A stretch of DNA of 64,000 nucleotides from an uncultured Candidatus Actinomarina sp. (GCA_902610815.1 CACLXG010000002.1:64834-128833); one strand, 5' to 3'; positions 19,240-28,840 are shown, numbered from the stretch's first letter. The notes: generated by a model from the letters alone, not told the origin. Translations and numbers: made by a program.

Positions 19240-20397
19240 ATGAAGAAAATCTTAATGATTCATACAACCTATAGACTAACTGGTGGAGAAGATGTTGCTT
19301 TTAATAATGAAGTAAAAGTTCTAAAAAATAACTTTAATGTTGAAGTGATGAAATACTCTAACAAAAAGATTTCAAATATTTTTAAGCAATTTATTTATTT
19401 TTTAACAAACAACAATAGAGATTCACAAAAAAAGTTAGAAAAAAAATTGATTAAGTTTAAACCCGATATTGTTTATGTTCACAATACTTGGTTTAAAGCA
19501 TCTTTAGGAATATTTAAAGAGTTAAACAATTCTGATATAGACTTTGTGATTAAACTTCATAATTACAGATTTGATTGTGGAAAAAGTTTTTTTAAATACA
19601 CACACTTGAATGGCAGGAAAAGGTGTGATGGTTGTGGTTTTAATGACAAAGATAATTTATTTTTTAACAAATACTTTAAAGAGTCATATATAAAATCTCT
19701 TTTTTTGATAATTTATAGTAAAAAATATTACAAGTTACTTAAAAAATCAAAGATAGTTACTCTTTCAGAATTTCAAAAAAATTTTTTGGTTGAGTCAGGT
19801 TTTGAATCAAAATTAATTAATACATTACACAACCCAATAAGCATAGGTAAAATTTCAAAAAACTTTAACTATTATGAATTGAAACCAAAAAGTTATATAA
19901 TTTATGCTGGTTTAATTTCTGAAGCAAAAGGATCAAAAACTTTAATAGAAACTTATAGCTTGCTTAAAAATTTTGAAAAAAAGTTAGTTTTAGTTGGTGA
20001 GGGTCCTCTATATTCAGAACTCAAGAAAAAATTTGAAAATAAAAATATAATATTTTTTGGTAAGTTAGATAATGAAGAGGTTATTAGTTTAATTCAGAAT
20101 GCTTATTCTGTCGTAACAAATACAAATTTATATGAAGGACAGCCAACTCTACTATTCGAAGCTTCTAAAATGAAAATTAATTCGGTATATCCTAACAATG
20201 GAGGTATTAGCGAGTTTTTTCCGGACAACAATCCTTTTTGTTTTAAACCTAACTCAAGAGAAGATTTATATCACAAACTAATACTATTAAATGACAGTAA
20301 ATTAGTGCAAAATCAGTCAATAAAAAATTATGAATTTATCGAAGAAGTCTACAGTTCAGAAAGTTATTTAAACAAATTCGAAAAAATTATAAATTAA
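19240..20397 (+). CDS. GT4 family glycosyltransferase
   Basis: 385 residues. TYRLTGGEDVAFNNEVKVL is the GGE-type acceptor loop, YIIYAGLISEAKGSKTLIETY opens the donor domain and NTNLYEGQPTLLFEASKMKINSVYPNNGG gives the E-G-Q-P-T-L-L-F-E donor motif. A CDGCG/NGRKRCDGC insertion after FKLHNYRFDCGKS resembles the Cys-containing segment of GT4 enzymes that act on lipid-linked glycans. Its stop directly abuts the ATG of the next gene (20398), indicating an operon. Confidence 0.88.
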   Translation: MKKILMIHTTYRLTGGEDVAFNNEVKVLKNNFNVEVMKYSNKKISNIFKQFIYFLTNNNRDSQKKLEKKLIKFKPDIVYVHNTWFKASLGIFKELNNSDIDFVIKLHNYRFDCGKSFFKYTHLNGRKRCDGCGFNDKDNLFFNKYFKESYIKSLFLIIYSKKYYKLLKKSKIVTLSEFQKNFLVESGFESKLINTLHNPISIGKISKNFNYYELKPKSYIIYAGLISEAKGSKTLIETYSLLKNFEKKLVLVGEGPLYSELKKKFENKNIIFFGKLDNEEVISLIQNAYSVVTNTNLYEGQPTLLFEASKMKINSVYPNNGGISEFFPDNNPFCFKPNSREDLYHKLILLNDSKLVQNQSIKNYEFIEEVYSSESYLNKFEKIIN

Positions 20398-21072
20398 ATG
20401 AGTAACAAAATTAGTGTAATTATGAGCGTTTACAATGATCAAGATAATGTTTCGAATTCAATTAAAAGTATTTTAGGTCAAACTTACAAAGATTTTGAAT
20501 TTTTGATCGTAGATGACTGTTCCACAGACAATACTTATGAGAAAGTAAAAAAATTTACTACCGATCCAAGAATTAAATTGTACAAAAATTCTAATAACAT
20601 TGGGCTAACAAAATCTTTAAATTTTTTAATTGAAAAATCTAATGGTAAGTATATTTTCCGTCAGGATTCAGATGATGTTAGTTTATCGCAAAGATTTCAA
20701 GAACAATTAAATATTTTAGAAAGAGAAATATATCAAGTTTGCACTTCAAGAGCCATCAACATGCAAAATAATAAAACTATTCCTGGACTAAGTAGTTGGG
20801 TTCCAAAAAAAATATCCATAAAATATAAAAATCCATACATACATGGAACTCTAGCTATTCAAAAATCACTACTTAACTATGTTGGTAATTACGATGAAGA
20901 TTATTTGTATGCTCAAGATTTCAAACTTTTTTTAGATTTAATTAAAAAAAATAAAAAAATATTTGAAATTAAAAAGCCACTATATAAATTAAATACTAAA
21001 AATAATATTTCAACAATGAAAAAAAACAAACAAAGATATTATTTTTTAAAGGCACTAAGCCAAACTAAATAA
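20398..21072 (+). CDS. GT2 family glycosyltransferase
   Basis: 224 residues of GT-A type. KISVIMSVYNDQDNVSNSIKSILGQTYKDFEFLIVDDCSTDNT is textbook GT2, DSDD supplies the metal-binding site (IFRQDSDDVSL), and HGTLAIQKSLL plus YAQDFKLFLDL give the acceptor-side ED-like region (QD here). It starts immediately after the preceding stop codon. Short but complete for the family. Confidence 0.92.
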   Translation: MSNKISVIMSVYNDQDNVSNSIKSILGQTYKDFEFLIVDDCSTDNTYEKVKKFTTDPRIKLYKNSNNIGLTKSLNFLIEKSNGKYIFRQDSDDVSLSQRFQEQLNILEREIYQVCTSRAINMQNNKTIPGLSSWVPKKISIKYKNPYIHGTLAIQKSLLNYVGNYDEDYLYAQDFKLFLDLIKKNKKIFEIKKPLYKLNTKNNISTMKKNKQRYYFLKALSQTK

Positions 21073-21108
21073 AAAATGATATTAATTTAAATATATGAAA
21101 TTACATTT

Positions 21109-22431
21109 ATGAAAAATAAATTATTAAAACATACTTTTGAAAAATATATTCATTTATCAGTTCTCATATTTGTAGTATTAAATTTAATCTTTACTCGATC
21201 TTTTGTGGGATTAGAAATTTTCGGCTTTAGGTTGGGAGAATATGTAGTACTAATAGGTTTTTTACATTTAACATTTTTATCAATTAAATTCTTAAAATAT
21301 AAAAAAAGCAGCAAATACATTTTATTTTCATATATTTATTTTTATTTTTTACTCCAAGTTTTATTTACAGGAGCGGAGTTTTTAAATACTTATGTCTATA
21401 AAGCAGCATCATTTATAGGTATGATTTCTTTCTATTTTATAGGATTGAAATTTCCACAGAAATATTTATATTCCAATAGATTGTATAAAAGCTTATTTTT
21501 GTTGATACCAACTATCTATATGTTTGGTTCCAGCAAATATCCAAAATTTATTTCAGATTTTTTTAACCAATACTCAGATAAGTTTGAATATATAAAAGCT
21601 TCAGATGTCTTAATGGCTGTAGTTATAGTTGTATTTATTTACAATAACTCTGGAAAAGATAATCTTATATATATTGCAACATTTGTATTTATTCCACTAT
21701 TCCTTCCTATACTTTTGTATTTAAGTAGAGGTTCCTTTGTTGCACTTTTAGTATTTTTAATTATGGAAATTTCTGCTTTAAGAAAGCAACTAATTATAAA
21801 TAAAGTTAAGACGTTAATTTTTACATTTGTCGCAGTAATAATTTTTATAATTTCAACTCTTAATATTTATGGGAATTTAAGTTTTGAAAAAAACAATCCT
21901 TTAATGAATGAAGAGTTAAAAATTACACAGAATCAACTTCTTCAAGAGAATTTAGAAGATCTATTAAATAGAAGAAACTATATAGGAGTAATTTTTTCTT
22001 TATATTTTGATGATGGAGTTCTTAAATCTACAGATGGCACATTAAATTGGCGATTAGATATTTGGCAAGATCTATTAAAAGATCAAAATCAAAAAAATAA
22101 ACTAATTTTTGGATATGGATATAACGAGATACTTCCAGTTATGGCAGATCCTTCAGAGCCTGGAAGGTGGGGAGGAGATGGATTAAATGAAAATATTCAT
22201 AATTATTTCTTAAACATTTTCGCAAGGGGGGGAGTTGCTTTATTTCTTTTATTTATTTTTTTGCATGCGTCTTTTTTGACAAAGTGGAGAGAAAGAAATA
22301 AAAATTTAAGACTTTTAAATTTTATAGCCCCGCTACTTATAGCATCATTTTTTGATGTATCCATGGAGGGAGTTCAGTTTCCTTTTAATTATTATTTCTT
22401 TATTGGCACATTTCTAGCAAAAAAAAATTAG
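21109..22431 (+). CDS. O-antigen polymerase/ligase-like membrane protein (Wzy/WaaL type)
   Basis: 440 residues with about 11-12 membrane helices. LPILLYLSRGSFVALLVF is the helix with the conserved Arg (SRG), and the large periplasmic-type loop (about 262-370) ends with LNENIHNYFLNIFARGGV, the H-N-x-x-L signature of the Wzy_C/O-antigen-ligase family. Polymerase or ligase cannot be told apart by sequence. It overlaps the convergent fcl gene by 4 nt. Confidence 0.82.
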   Translation: MKNKLLKHTFEKYIHLSVLIFVVLNLIFTRSFVGLEIFGFRLGEYVVLIGFLHLTFLSIKFLKYKKSSKYILFSYIYFYFLLQVLFTGAEFLNTYVYKAASFIGMISFYFIGLKFPQKYLYSNRLYKSLFLLIPTIYMFGSSKYPKFISDFFNQYSDKFEYIKASDVLMAVVIVVFIYNNSGKDNLIYIATFVFIPLFLPILLYLSRGSFVALLVFLIMEISALRKQLIINKVKTLIFTFVAVIIFIISTLNIYGNLSFEKNNPLMNEELKITQNQLLQENLEDLLNRRNYIGVIFSLYFDDGVLKSTDGTLNWRLDIWQDLLKDQNQKNKLIFGYGYNEILPVMADPSEPGRWGGDGLNENIHNYFLNIFARGGVALFLLFIFLHASFLTKWRERNKNLRLLNFIAPLLIASFFDVSMEGVQFPFNYYFFIGTFLAKKN

Positions 22432-23348
22432 GCTATATTATCTAAATACCATTGATATGTTTTTTTGAGTCCGACTTCTAAAGGGGTTGAAGATTCCCAG
22501 CCAAGAGAATTGATTTTATCAAGATTGAGCAACTTTTTTGGGTTCCCATCCGGTTTTGATGGATCAAAAACAATATCTCCTTTGAACCCACTAATTTCCT
22601 TTAAAAGATATGCTAACTGTTTAATTGAAACTTCCTCACCACTACCAATGTTTAAAAGCTCATGCTCCCATTCTTTTTCTAGGAGAAATTCTATTGCATT
22701 TGCAAAATCTTCTACATACAAGAATTCTCTTAGAGGAGCCCCTGTTCCCCAGATGCTAATTTCAGAACTCTCATTTGATACTGCGTTGTAAAATCTAGAA
22801 ATTAAACCAGGAATTACATGGCTGTTATTTAAGTCAAAATTATCATTTGGTCCGTATAAATTTGTTGGCATTAAGTTAATAATTTTGTGACCATATTGAA
22901 TCTTTAGTGCATTACCCATTTCAATTGCAGTTAATTTTGCCATAGCATAGGGTGAGTTTGTAGGCTCAAGCTTTCCACTCATAAAACTTTCTTCAACTAT
23001 TGGATTTGATGCATCAAGCGGGTAGATACAACTACTCCCTAAATTGATTAATTTTATATCTGGATAATTGATTATTGACTCTAAAACATTCAAATTAATT
23101 TTTAAATTTTCCAATATAAATTCTGTTCTAAAAGTATTGTTAGCCATAATTCCACCAACTTTTGCTGCAGCATTAATGACTATGTCTGGTTTTTCATGCA
23201 CAATCTTGTTTGATGTTTCTGTAAGTGAAAACAAATTAGTGTCTTTACGTGTTGATGAGATAACTTTAGAAACAAAACTAGATTTTGATAATATCCTAGA
23301 CAAGTTAGAGCCAACTAATCCATTAGATCCAAAAATTAAAATTTTAAT
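22428..23348 (-). CDS. fcl: GDP-L-fucose synthase, abnormal start
   Basis: About 306 residues. AAKVGGIMANN, SSCIYP, SPYAMAKL (YxxxK), MPTNLYGPNDNFD and GTGAPLREFLYVEDFA are the canonical Fcl/WcaG blocks for NADPH-dependent 3,5-epimerisation/reduction of GDP-4-keto-6-deoxymannose. The Rossmann start ILIFGSNGLVGSNL lies upstream of any ATG/GTG/TTG. An in-frame ATG at 23378-23376 is followed by TAC and a TGA stop (23372-23370). AAGGA 6 nt before ATT at 23348 makes ATT the plausible start; otherwise the gene carries a nonsense codon at position 3. It is divergent from gmd. Confidence 0.85.
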   Translation of the reverse strand: MKILIFGSNGLVGSNLSRILSKSSFVSKVISSTRKDTNLFSLTETSNKIVHEKPDIVINAAAKVGGIMANNTFRTEFILENLKINLNVLESIINYPDIKLINLGSSCIYPLDASNPIVEESFMSGKLEPTNSPYAMAKLTAIEMGNALKIQYGHKIINLMPTNLYGPNDNFDLNNSHVIPGLISRFYNAVSNESSEISIWGTGAPLREFLYVEDFANAIEFLLEKEWEHELLNIGSGEEVSIKQLAYLLKEISGFKGDIVFDPSKPDGNPKKLLNLDKINSLGWESSTPLEVGLKKTYQWYLDNIA

Positions 23349-23481
23349 TTTTTTTCCTTTTTTGATACCTCAGTACATAATAAATAAATTTTTTTATTAA
23401 TAAAGGCAAAGAATTGATATTTTTTCAAAACTTAAAAATAAGGCTATTACAATCTTTCAGATTTAATATATAATTGTTTAG

Positions 23482-24513
23482 ATGAAAGCACTTATAACTG
23501 GTATAACAGGTCAAGATGGTTCATATCTTGCTGAACTTCTTTTAGGAAAAGGTTATGAAGTTCATGGGACCGTAAGAAGGTCGTCTTCTATAAACACAAA
23601 CAGAATAGATGGTTTGATTTCAGAAAATATTGAAGATAATAATTTATTCCTACATTATGCTGACCTTTTAGATCCTGCATCTTTAACTAATTTAATTACA
23701 ATTGTTCAACCAGATGAAATATATAACCTTGGAGCACAATCTCATGTAGCTGTATCTTTTAAAAATCCTTTATATACTTCACAAACTAGCACTATTGGTC
23801 CTATTGCAATTTTAGAAGCAATAAAAAATTCAAAAAAAGATATAAAATTCTACCAAGCTTCAAGCTCAGAAATGTTTGGGGGAGAAGAGAGGACAAGTCT
23901 CAATGAGAATTCTCCTTTTTTACCTAAAAGTCCTTATGCTTCATCTAAAGTATTTGCTCATGAAACAAATAAATTATACAGAGAGTCATACGATATTTTT
24001 GGTGTTAACGGAATATTATTTAATCATGAATCTCCTAGAAGAGGAGAAACGTTTGTAACAAGAAAAATTACAAAAGCTTTAGGCCGTATCCATTTTGGAA
24101 TACAAGAAAAATTAACACTTGGAAATTTAGAAGCTTCACGTGATTGGGGATTCGCTGGCGATTATGTTGAAGCAATGTGGATGATGATGCAACACGACAC
24201 TCCTGATGATTGGGTTGTTGCTACAGGAAAGACCTACACAGTCGAAGAGTTTTTAATAACAGCATTTTCAATTCTTGACCTTGATTGGAAAGATTATGTA
24301 GTGACATCAGATAAATATTTTAGACCAAATGAAGTTGATTACTTACTTGGTAACCCTGATAAAATCAATAAAGCTTTAGGTTGGAAACCACAATTAGATT
24401 TTGAAGGCTTGGTTAAGTTGATGTTAGAAAACGATATTAATGAAGCCGAAAAAGAAAAAACTTTAATTAAAAATAATCTATTAAAACCAACTTGGGAATA
24501 TCCAAAAATATAA
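23482..24513 (+). CDS. gmd: GDP-mannose 4,6-dehydratase
   Basis: 343 residues, normal for Gmd. ITGITGQDGSYLAELLL, TVRRSSS, YNLGAQSHVAVSF, SSSEMFG, SPYASSKVFAH (YxxxK), FNHESPRRGETFVTRKI and SRDWGFAGDYVEAMW are all intact. It makes GDP-4-keto-6-deoxy-D-mannose, the substrate of the divergent fcl gene next door, so the pair provides GDP-L-fucose. TATAAT at 23469-23474 ends 7 nt before ATG with no Shine-Dalgarno, as in a leaderless transcript. Confidence 0.96.
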   Translation: MKALITGITGQDGSYLAELLLGKGYEVHGTVRRSSSINTNRIDGLISENIEDNNLFLHYADLLDPASLTNLITIVQPDEIYNLGAQSHVAVSFKNPLYTSQTSTIGPIAILEAIKNSKKDIKFYQASSSEMFGGEERTSLNENSPFLPKSPYASSKVFAHETNKLYRESYDIFGVNGILFNHESPRRGETFVTRKITKALGRIHFGIQEKLTLGNLEASRDWGFAGDYVEAMWMMMQHDTPDDWVVATGKTYTVEEFLITAFSILDLDWKDYVVTSDKYFRPNEVDYLLGNPDKINKALGWKPQLDFEGLVKLMLENDINEAEKEKTLIKNNLLKPTWEYPKI

Positions 24514-24565
24514 TTTTTACATTTAGATACTATTTTTAGTATTTGAATTTTATAATACAATTTAT

Positions 24566-25879
24566 ATGCGCATTAAAATAAACTCTACTGAATTTTACAA
24601 TAGGCAAAAACTCGAACTTTATAGATTCTTAAAAAATGAAAAAAGGACTTTGCACATATCTTTAGAGGAAAATTATAAAAGTCTAAAGATTGACAATAAT
24701 TCAGTTAATTCATTACTTGTAAATGAAAATAAGGATGTTTATAAACTGCTGTCTGAAATTGAAAATCAAAGCTACGGCCTTGTTGTAGTTACTGATATCT
24801 TTGAGATTAGTGATGATATTTATAAACTTTTAAAGACTGTAAGTCAGAAACTAGAAAGTAATGGGAAAGTTTTAATTTCTACTATAAACCCTAAATGGAA
24901 ACTTATTTTGTATACTCTTGAATTTTTAAAGTTGAAAAATAAGTACAAAAAATCACAAACCAACTTAAAAAAAATAATCAGCTTATCAAGATCTGCGGGA
25001 TTAGATTTTATATATTTTTATACAAAACAAATAATTCCTTTTAAATTATTTGGATTAGGTAATTTTTTTAATAAGTTATTTGAAGTTTTATTTTTTAAAT
25101 TTAATTTAGGTATTAAAAGTTATGTTTTATTTTCAAAAATTGAAATTGAAGAAAAAATAATGACGAAATCAGTAATTATCCCGGCAAAAAATGAAGAGAA
25201 AAATTTAGAAATTCTATTTTCAAATTTTCCAAAATTGAAGAATTTATCAGAAGTTCTACTTATATCAGCAGAATCAAAAGATAAAACACTAGAAGTTAGT
25301 AAAGCAATTGCTATTAAATATAAAGACTTAAAAATAAATGTAATTGAGCAAAAATCAAATGGAAAAGCAAATGCCGTATTTGAAGCTTTAAAGCATACAA
25401 ATGGAGATTTAATTGCCATTTTGGATTCTGATATATCAGTAGACCCAACAACATTACCAAGTTTTTTTGAGATAATTGAGAGAGGTCATGCAGATTTTGT
25501 TAACGGAACTCGCCTAATTTATCCAATTGAAAAAAAATCAATGAGACCTTTAAATAAAATTGGAAATATTTTTTTTAAATTGATTATTTCTATAGTTATA
25601 AAAAACACTTTATCAGATGCTCTTTGCGGCACTAAAGTTTTTAAAAAAACACACATAGAAAAAATATTTACCTGGAGAGAAAATTTAAATTTTCTTGATC
25701 CATTTGGAGACTTTGATTTAATTTTTAGTGCTGCTTATTCCGGAGAAAAAATATTAGAATATCCTGTTCATTACAAGGCTAGGATATATGGAAAAACTCA
25801 AATAAATAGATTTAGAGATGGTTTTAAATTAATAGTGTATTTTTTAAGATCTTTTCTTTTGTTTAATACATCAAAATAA
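24566..25879 (+). CDS. Degenerate methyltransferase-like domain fused to GT2 glycosyltransferase
   Basis: 437 residues. Residues 1 to about 190 have the strand/helix order of a class I methyltransferase (SYGLVVVTDIFEISDDIYKLL, SNGKVLISTINP) but no glycine-rich SAM loop. Residues about 195-437 form a GT2/DPM1-like enzyme: SVIIPAKNEEKNLEILF, ILDSDISVD (DxD), NGTRLIYP, LCGTKVFKK and FGDFDLIFSAAYSGEKILEYPVHYKAR. A GT2 with DSDIS and FLDPFGDFD is often a polyprenyl-phosphate glycosyltransferase. The N-terminal part may be a non-catalytic platform. TATAAT lies 9 nt before ATG. Confidence 0.78.
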   Translation: MRIKINSTEFYNRQKLELYRFLKNEKRTLHISLEENYKSLKIDNNSVNSLLVNENKDVYKLLSEIENQSYGLVVVTDIFEISDDIYKLLKTVSQKLESNGKVLISTINPKWKLILYTLEFLKLKNKYKKSQTNLKKIISLSRSAGLDFIYFYTKQIIPFKLFGLGNFFNKLFEVLFFKFNLGIKSYVLFSKIEIEEKIMTKSVIIPAKNEEKNLEILFSNFPKLKNLSEVLLISAESKDKTLEVSKAIAIKYKDLKINVIEQKSNGKANAVFEALKHTNGDLIAILDSDISVDPTTLPSFFEIIERGHADFVNGTRLIYPIEKKSMRPLNKIGNIFFKLIISIVIKNTLSDALCGTKVFKKTHIEKIFTWRENLNFLDPFGDFDLIFSAAYSGEKILEYPVHYKARIYGKTQINRFRDGFKLIVYFLRSFLLFNTSK

Positions 25880-25948
25880 AAGAAAGTAGTAATAAAAGTT
25901 TTCATATCTAAAATTTATGTTGCTATTTTCCATTAATCTTATAAATAA

Positions 25949-26860
25949 ATGAAAATTTACATAAATAAATCCTACGAGAATTGGATTGTAGATAGATTCC
26001 GAAAAGAATGGTATAACTACAACAGTAATTTATCCGTTGAAAACTTTTTATTAAGTGATATTTTTTGGGTAATGTCACCGTGGGCTTTTAAAAATTACAA
26101 ATTCAAATTTATTAAAAATAAAAAAGTTGTTTACACGATACATCACATTGAAGATGAGGAAAAGACAGAGTTTTTTAATAAAATAAAAAAAATTGACAAA
26201 TACATTGATTGCTATCACGTTATTTCGAAAAAAACAATTCATGAATTAAGTATATTTACAGACAAAAAAATATTTTACACTCCATTTTGGATAGACTCAA
26301 AAAAATGGTTTTATATTGAAAATAAAGAAAAATTAAAAAAAAAGTTTGGATTAAATAACTCAACTTATTACGTTGGGTCGTTCCAAAGAGACTCTCTTGG
26401 GAAAAATCCAAATTTACCAAAATTAATTAAAGGACCTGATATTTTTTTAAAAAACGTGCTTGACCTCAAAAAAAATAACCCTAATTTAGAGGTGATTTTA
26501 ACTGGGCGAAGAAGAGATTTTATAATCAATGAGTTAAATAAAGAAAACATACCTTTTAAATATTTTGAAATGGTTAATCAGCAAGAGTTAAATGAGTTAT
26601 ACAACTGTCTTGATCTATATATAGTAAGTTCAAGAATTGAAGGAGGACCTCAAGCAATACCAGAGTGTGCTCTTACTAGAACTCCAATTGTCTCCACCGA
26701 TGTTGGAATGGCAAGTGAATTTATGAATCAAATTTCAATCTATGAACCAAATACATTCTTAGAAGCAAAATCAGATTTAAATTATTTAATAAAAAGTTCC
26801 CAAAAATTAAAAATACCACAAGGTTTTGATGAATTTTACAAAATGTTTAATAGTATTTGA
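25949..26860 (+). CDS. Short GT4-like glycosyltransferase
   Basis: 303 residues, shorter than typical GT4 (about 360-400). VVYTIHHIEDEEKTEFF and YHVISKKTIHEL form the N-domain; YVGSFQRDSLGKN, PKLIKGPDIFL, EVILTGRRRDFI and VSSRIEGGPQAIPECALTRTPIVSTDVGMASEF form the donor domain with the EGGPQAIPE motif. The same motif pattern is found in GT4 enzymes of phage- and island-encoded glycan loci. It is probably complete, with a reduced N-domain. Confidence 0.82.
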   Translation: MKIYINKSYENWIVDRFRKEWYNYNSNLSVENFLLSDIFWVMSPWAFKNYKFKFIKNKKVVYTIHHIEDEEKTEFFNKIKKIDKYIDCYHVISKKTIHELSIFTDKKIFYTPFWIDSKKWFYIENKEKLKKKFGLNNSTYYVGSFQRDSLGKNPNLPKLIKGPDIFLKNVLDLKKNNPNLEVILTGRRRDFIINELNKENIPFKYFEMVNQQELNELYNCLDLYIVSSRIEGGPQAIPECALTRTPIVSTDVGMASEFMNQISIYEPNTFLEAKSDLNYLIKSSQKLKIPQGFDEFYKMFNSI

Positions 26861-26956
26861 AGATTAAATATTTAAATATATTTTTCTTATAAATTTAAAT
26901 GATTAATTATTTTCTTTTGATGGTTTAAAAATTAAATTTATTATTATTTTTAGTGT

Positions 26957-27841
26957 ATGAAATCAGCAATAGTGGCTCTTACAAGAGGCTATCCATCTAA
27001 TAAGGATTTATATTCAGATTTAATAAAAAGAAATCTTTCTATTTATGAAAGAATTATAAAATTAACCGCTGATGAAATTGATTTAGTATTGTTTCATGAG
27101 GGGAATATCTCCTCTGAAGATCAAAAATATATAAGTTCAAATTATCCAAGTAAAATTATCTTTAAAGATGTGTCCAAGCACTTTCGAAACATCGACATAG
27201 ACCTCGAAGGAGAAAATAAATTTAACTTAGGTTATAGACAAATGTGTAGATTCAATATGTTTCACATTTGGGATGAAGTATCAAATTATGATTATATTTT
27301 TAGAATTGATGAAGATGTTGAGATACTTGATTGTGACCCAAACCTGTTTAGCTACATGAAAAAAAAGGGTATCAAGTATATGACCGGAAGATTTACAAAG
27401 GAAACTCATAGGTTGACTAACGAAACTTTGCCTTACTACCTTTTAAGCAATAGTGATTTAAACGTAAAAAAAATATACAATCACAGAAACCCTTACACAA
27501 ATTTGTACGCAAGCAGTGTTAAATTTTGGTTGAATAATGATGTACAAGAGATCTTAAAACTTATATCTTTAGCAGACGATCAGATCCGATATAGATGGGG
27601 TGACCATACAGTTCAGGGATTAATACTTAATCACAAAAAAGTTAAAATAAATCTTTTTCCAAAACTAGAATACAAACACCTATCTCATGAATTGATAATA
27701 AAAAATAACTTCATTAGAAATATTTTTATTAATTCCAAAATTAACCCTATTTATACAAATGATGGAATTTTTGGCAGGATAAAATCTAGATTAAGAGGAA
27801 AATTTAAATCAACTAATCAATTTGATTTTGAGAATCATTAG
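26957..27841 (+). CDS. GT15-like (Kre2/Mnt1-type) mannosyltransferase homolog
   Basis: 294 residues. SAIVALTRGYPSNKDLYSDLIKRNLSIYERI, then LGYRQMCRFNMFHIWD and YDYIFRIDEDVEILDCDPNLFSYMKKKGIKYM follow the order of fungal alpha-1,2-mannosyltransferases of family GT15 (YRxMCRFxSGxFF, YDYYWRVEPDVxxxCDIxYDPFxYM). The DED triplet replaces the EPD/EPG turn. GT15 is classically eukaryotic and GDP-mannose dependent. The GDP-mannose-consuming gmd nearby makes that donor plausible. It lies at the end of the forward run. Confidence 0.7.
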   Translation: MKSAIVALTRGYPSNKDLYSDLIKRNLSIYERIIKLTADEIDLVLFHEGNISSEDQKYISSNYPSKIIFKDVSKHFRNIDIDLEGENKFNLGYRQMCRFNMFHIWDEVSNYDYIFRIDEDVEILDCDPNLFSYMKKKGIKYMTGRFTKETHRLTNETLPYYLLSNSDLNVKKIYNHRNPYTNLYASSVKFWLNNDVQEILKLISLADDQIRYRWGDHTVQGLILNHKKVKINLFPKLEYKHLSHELIIKNNFIRNIFINSKINPIYTNDGIFGRIKSRLRGKFKSTNQFDFENH

Positions 27842-27925
27842 GTTGTTTCTTCAAGTTAAAAAAAACAAATATTTTTTTACTTTTTAATACTCACTATTGA
27901 AAATTAATTACGTTTTTTAATATAT

Positions 27926-28840
27926 TTAAAGACTTAATAGCTTATCTTTTATTAATTTTTTCCAATAATCAAAATATATATATTTATTATTTTTTAATTT
28001 CATATAATTATTTTTGTAAAATTTGTTCAAAGACTCTTTGCTCAGATTATCTAGATCTCCCCAATCATCAAGAATTAAAATAGGGATATCAAACTTTTCA
28101 AAATTTAAAACTAAGTTATTTTTCTTAACAACAGGGATAGACCCCATCATTAAAGTTTCCCAAAACCTATGAGTGTCCAGCCCATTTCCTTCAGGGCATA
28201 AATTAAATTTATGTTCAGAGATCGTATCTAAATATTTAACGTGATTTGAGTATCTTAAAAAATTAATATTTTCATTTTTACTTATAATTTCAAGAATTTT
28301 TTTTCTCTCATTATTGGTGTTTGGGTTAAATCCACATAAAATTAATTTATTTTTAAATTCATGGGAACTTTTTTTTAAAGCCCTATCAAAATTTTTTAAT
28401 TTCCCATTCATAAAATAACTTCTATTTTCTAGTCCTATTGGAATAGGAAAAATATTATTTGTTTTTGTAAAGTCAATATTTAAATTTTGTGAGAATACTA
28501 ACAAATTTTCATTTTTAAAATGTTTTATATGTTTCTCTTCAAAAGAAAAATCTGAATTATGAAATATTAGAGAAATTTTTTTATCAATTTTATCCAAATA
28601 TTTAGAAACAAATTGTTCTAGATAATCAGTTTTTACAAATATAATGTCTCCGTCTTTTATTTTTAAAATTTCAATGTTTTTTCTTTCATCATAAATATGA
28701 TCACTTAGCTGTCTAAAAGTATCCCCGGATATATATGGGTAGCTTGATAAATTAACAAATTTTCTTAGTTTTGATAAATAGATATTTTTTAATTCTTGTT
28801 TAAATCTTTTAATCAATCTTTTTATTAATTTATTAAACAT
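27926..28840 (-). CDS. Exostosin-like (GT47-type) glycosyltransferase
   Basis: 304 residues. The C-terminal half carries HKFNLCPEGNGLDTHRFWETLMMGSIPVVKK, the signature of exostosin-like domains (F-x-L-x-P-x-G, then R-x-x-E-x-L-x-x-G-x-I-P-V). The N-terminus has a basic amphipathic stretch (KRLIKRFKQELKN) suited to membrane association. It probably transfers a sugar at the cytoplasmic membrane face. Its start overlaps the stop of the upstream gene by one base, so the two are a transcription unit. Confidence 0.75.
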   Translation of the reverse strand: MFNKLIKRLIKRFKQELKNIYLSKLRKFVNLSSYPYISGDTFRQLSDHIYDERKNIEILKIKDGDIIFVKTDYLEQFVSKYLDKIDKKISLIFHNSDFSFEEKHIKHFKNENLLVFSQNLNIDFTKTNNIFPIPIGLENRSYFMNGKLKNFDRALKKSSHEFKNKLILCGFNPNTNNERKKILEIISKNENINFLRYSNHVKYLDTISEHKFNLCPEGNGLDTHRFWETLMMGSIPVVKKNNLVLNFEKFDIPILILDDWGDLDNLSKESLNKFYKNNYMKLKNNKYIYFDYWKKLIKDKLLSL

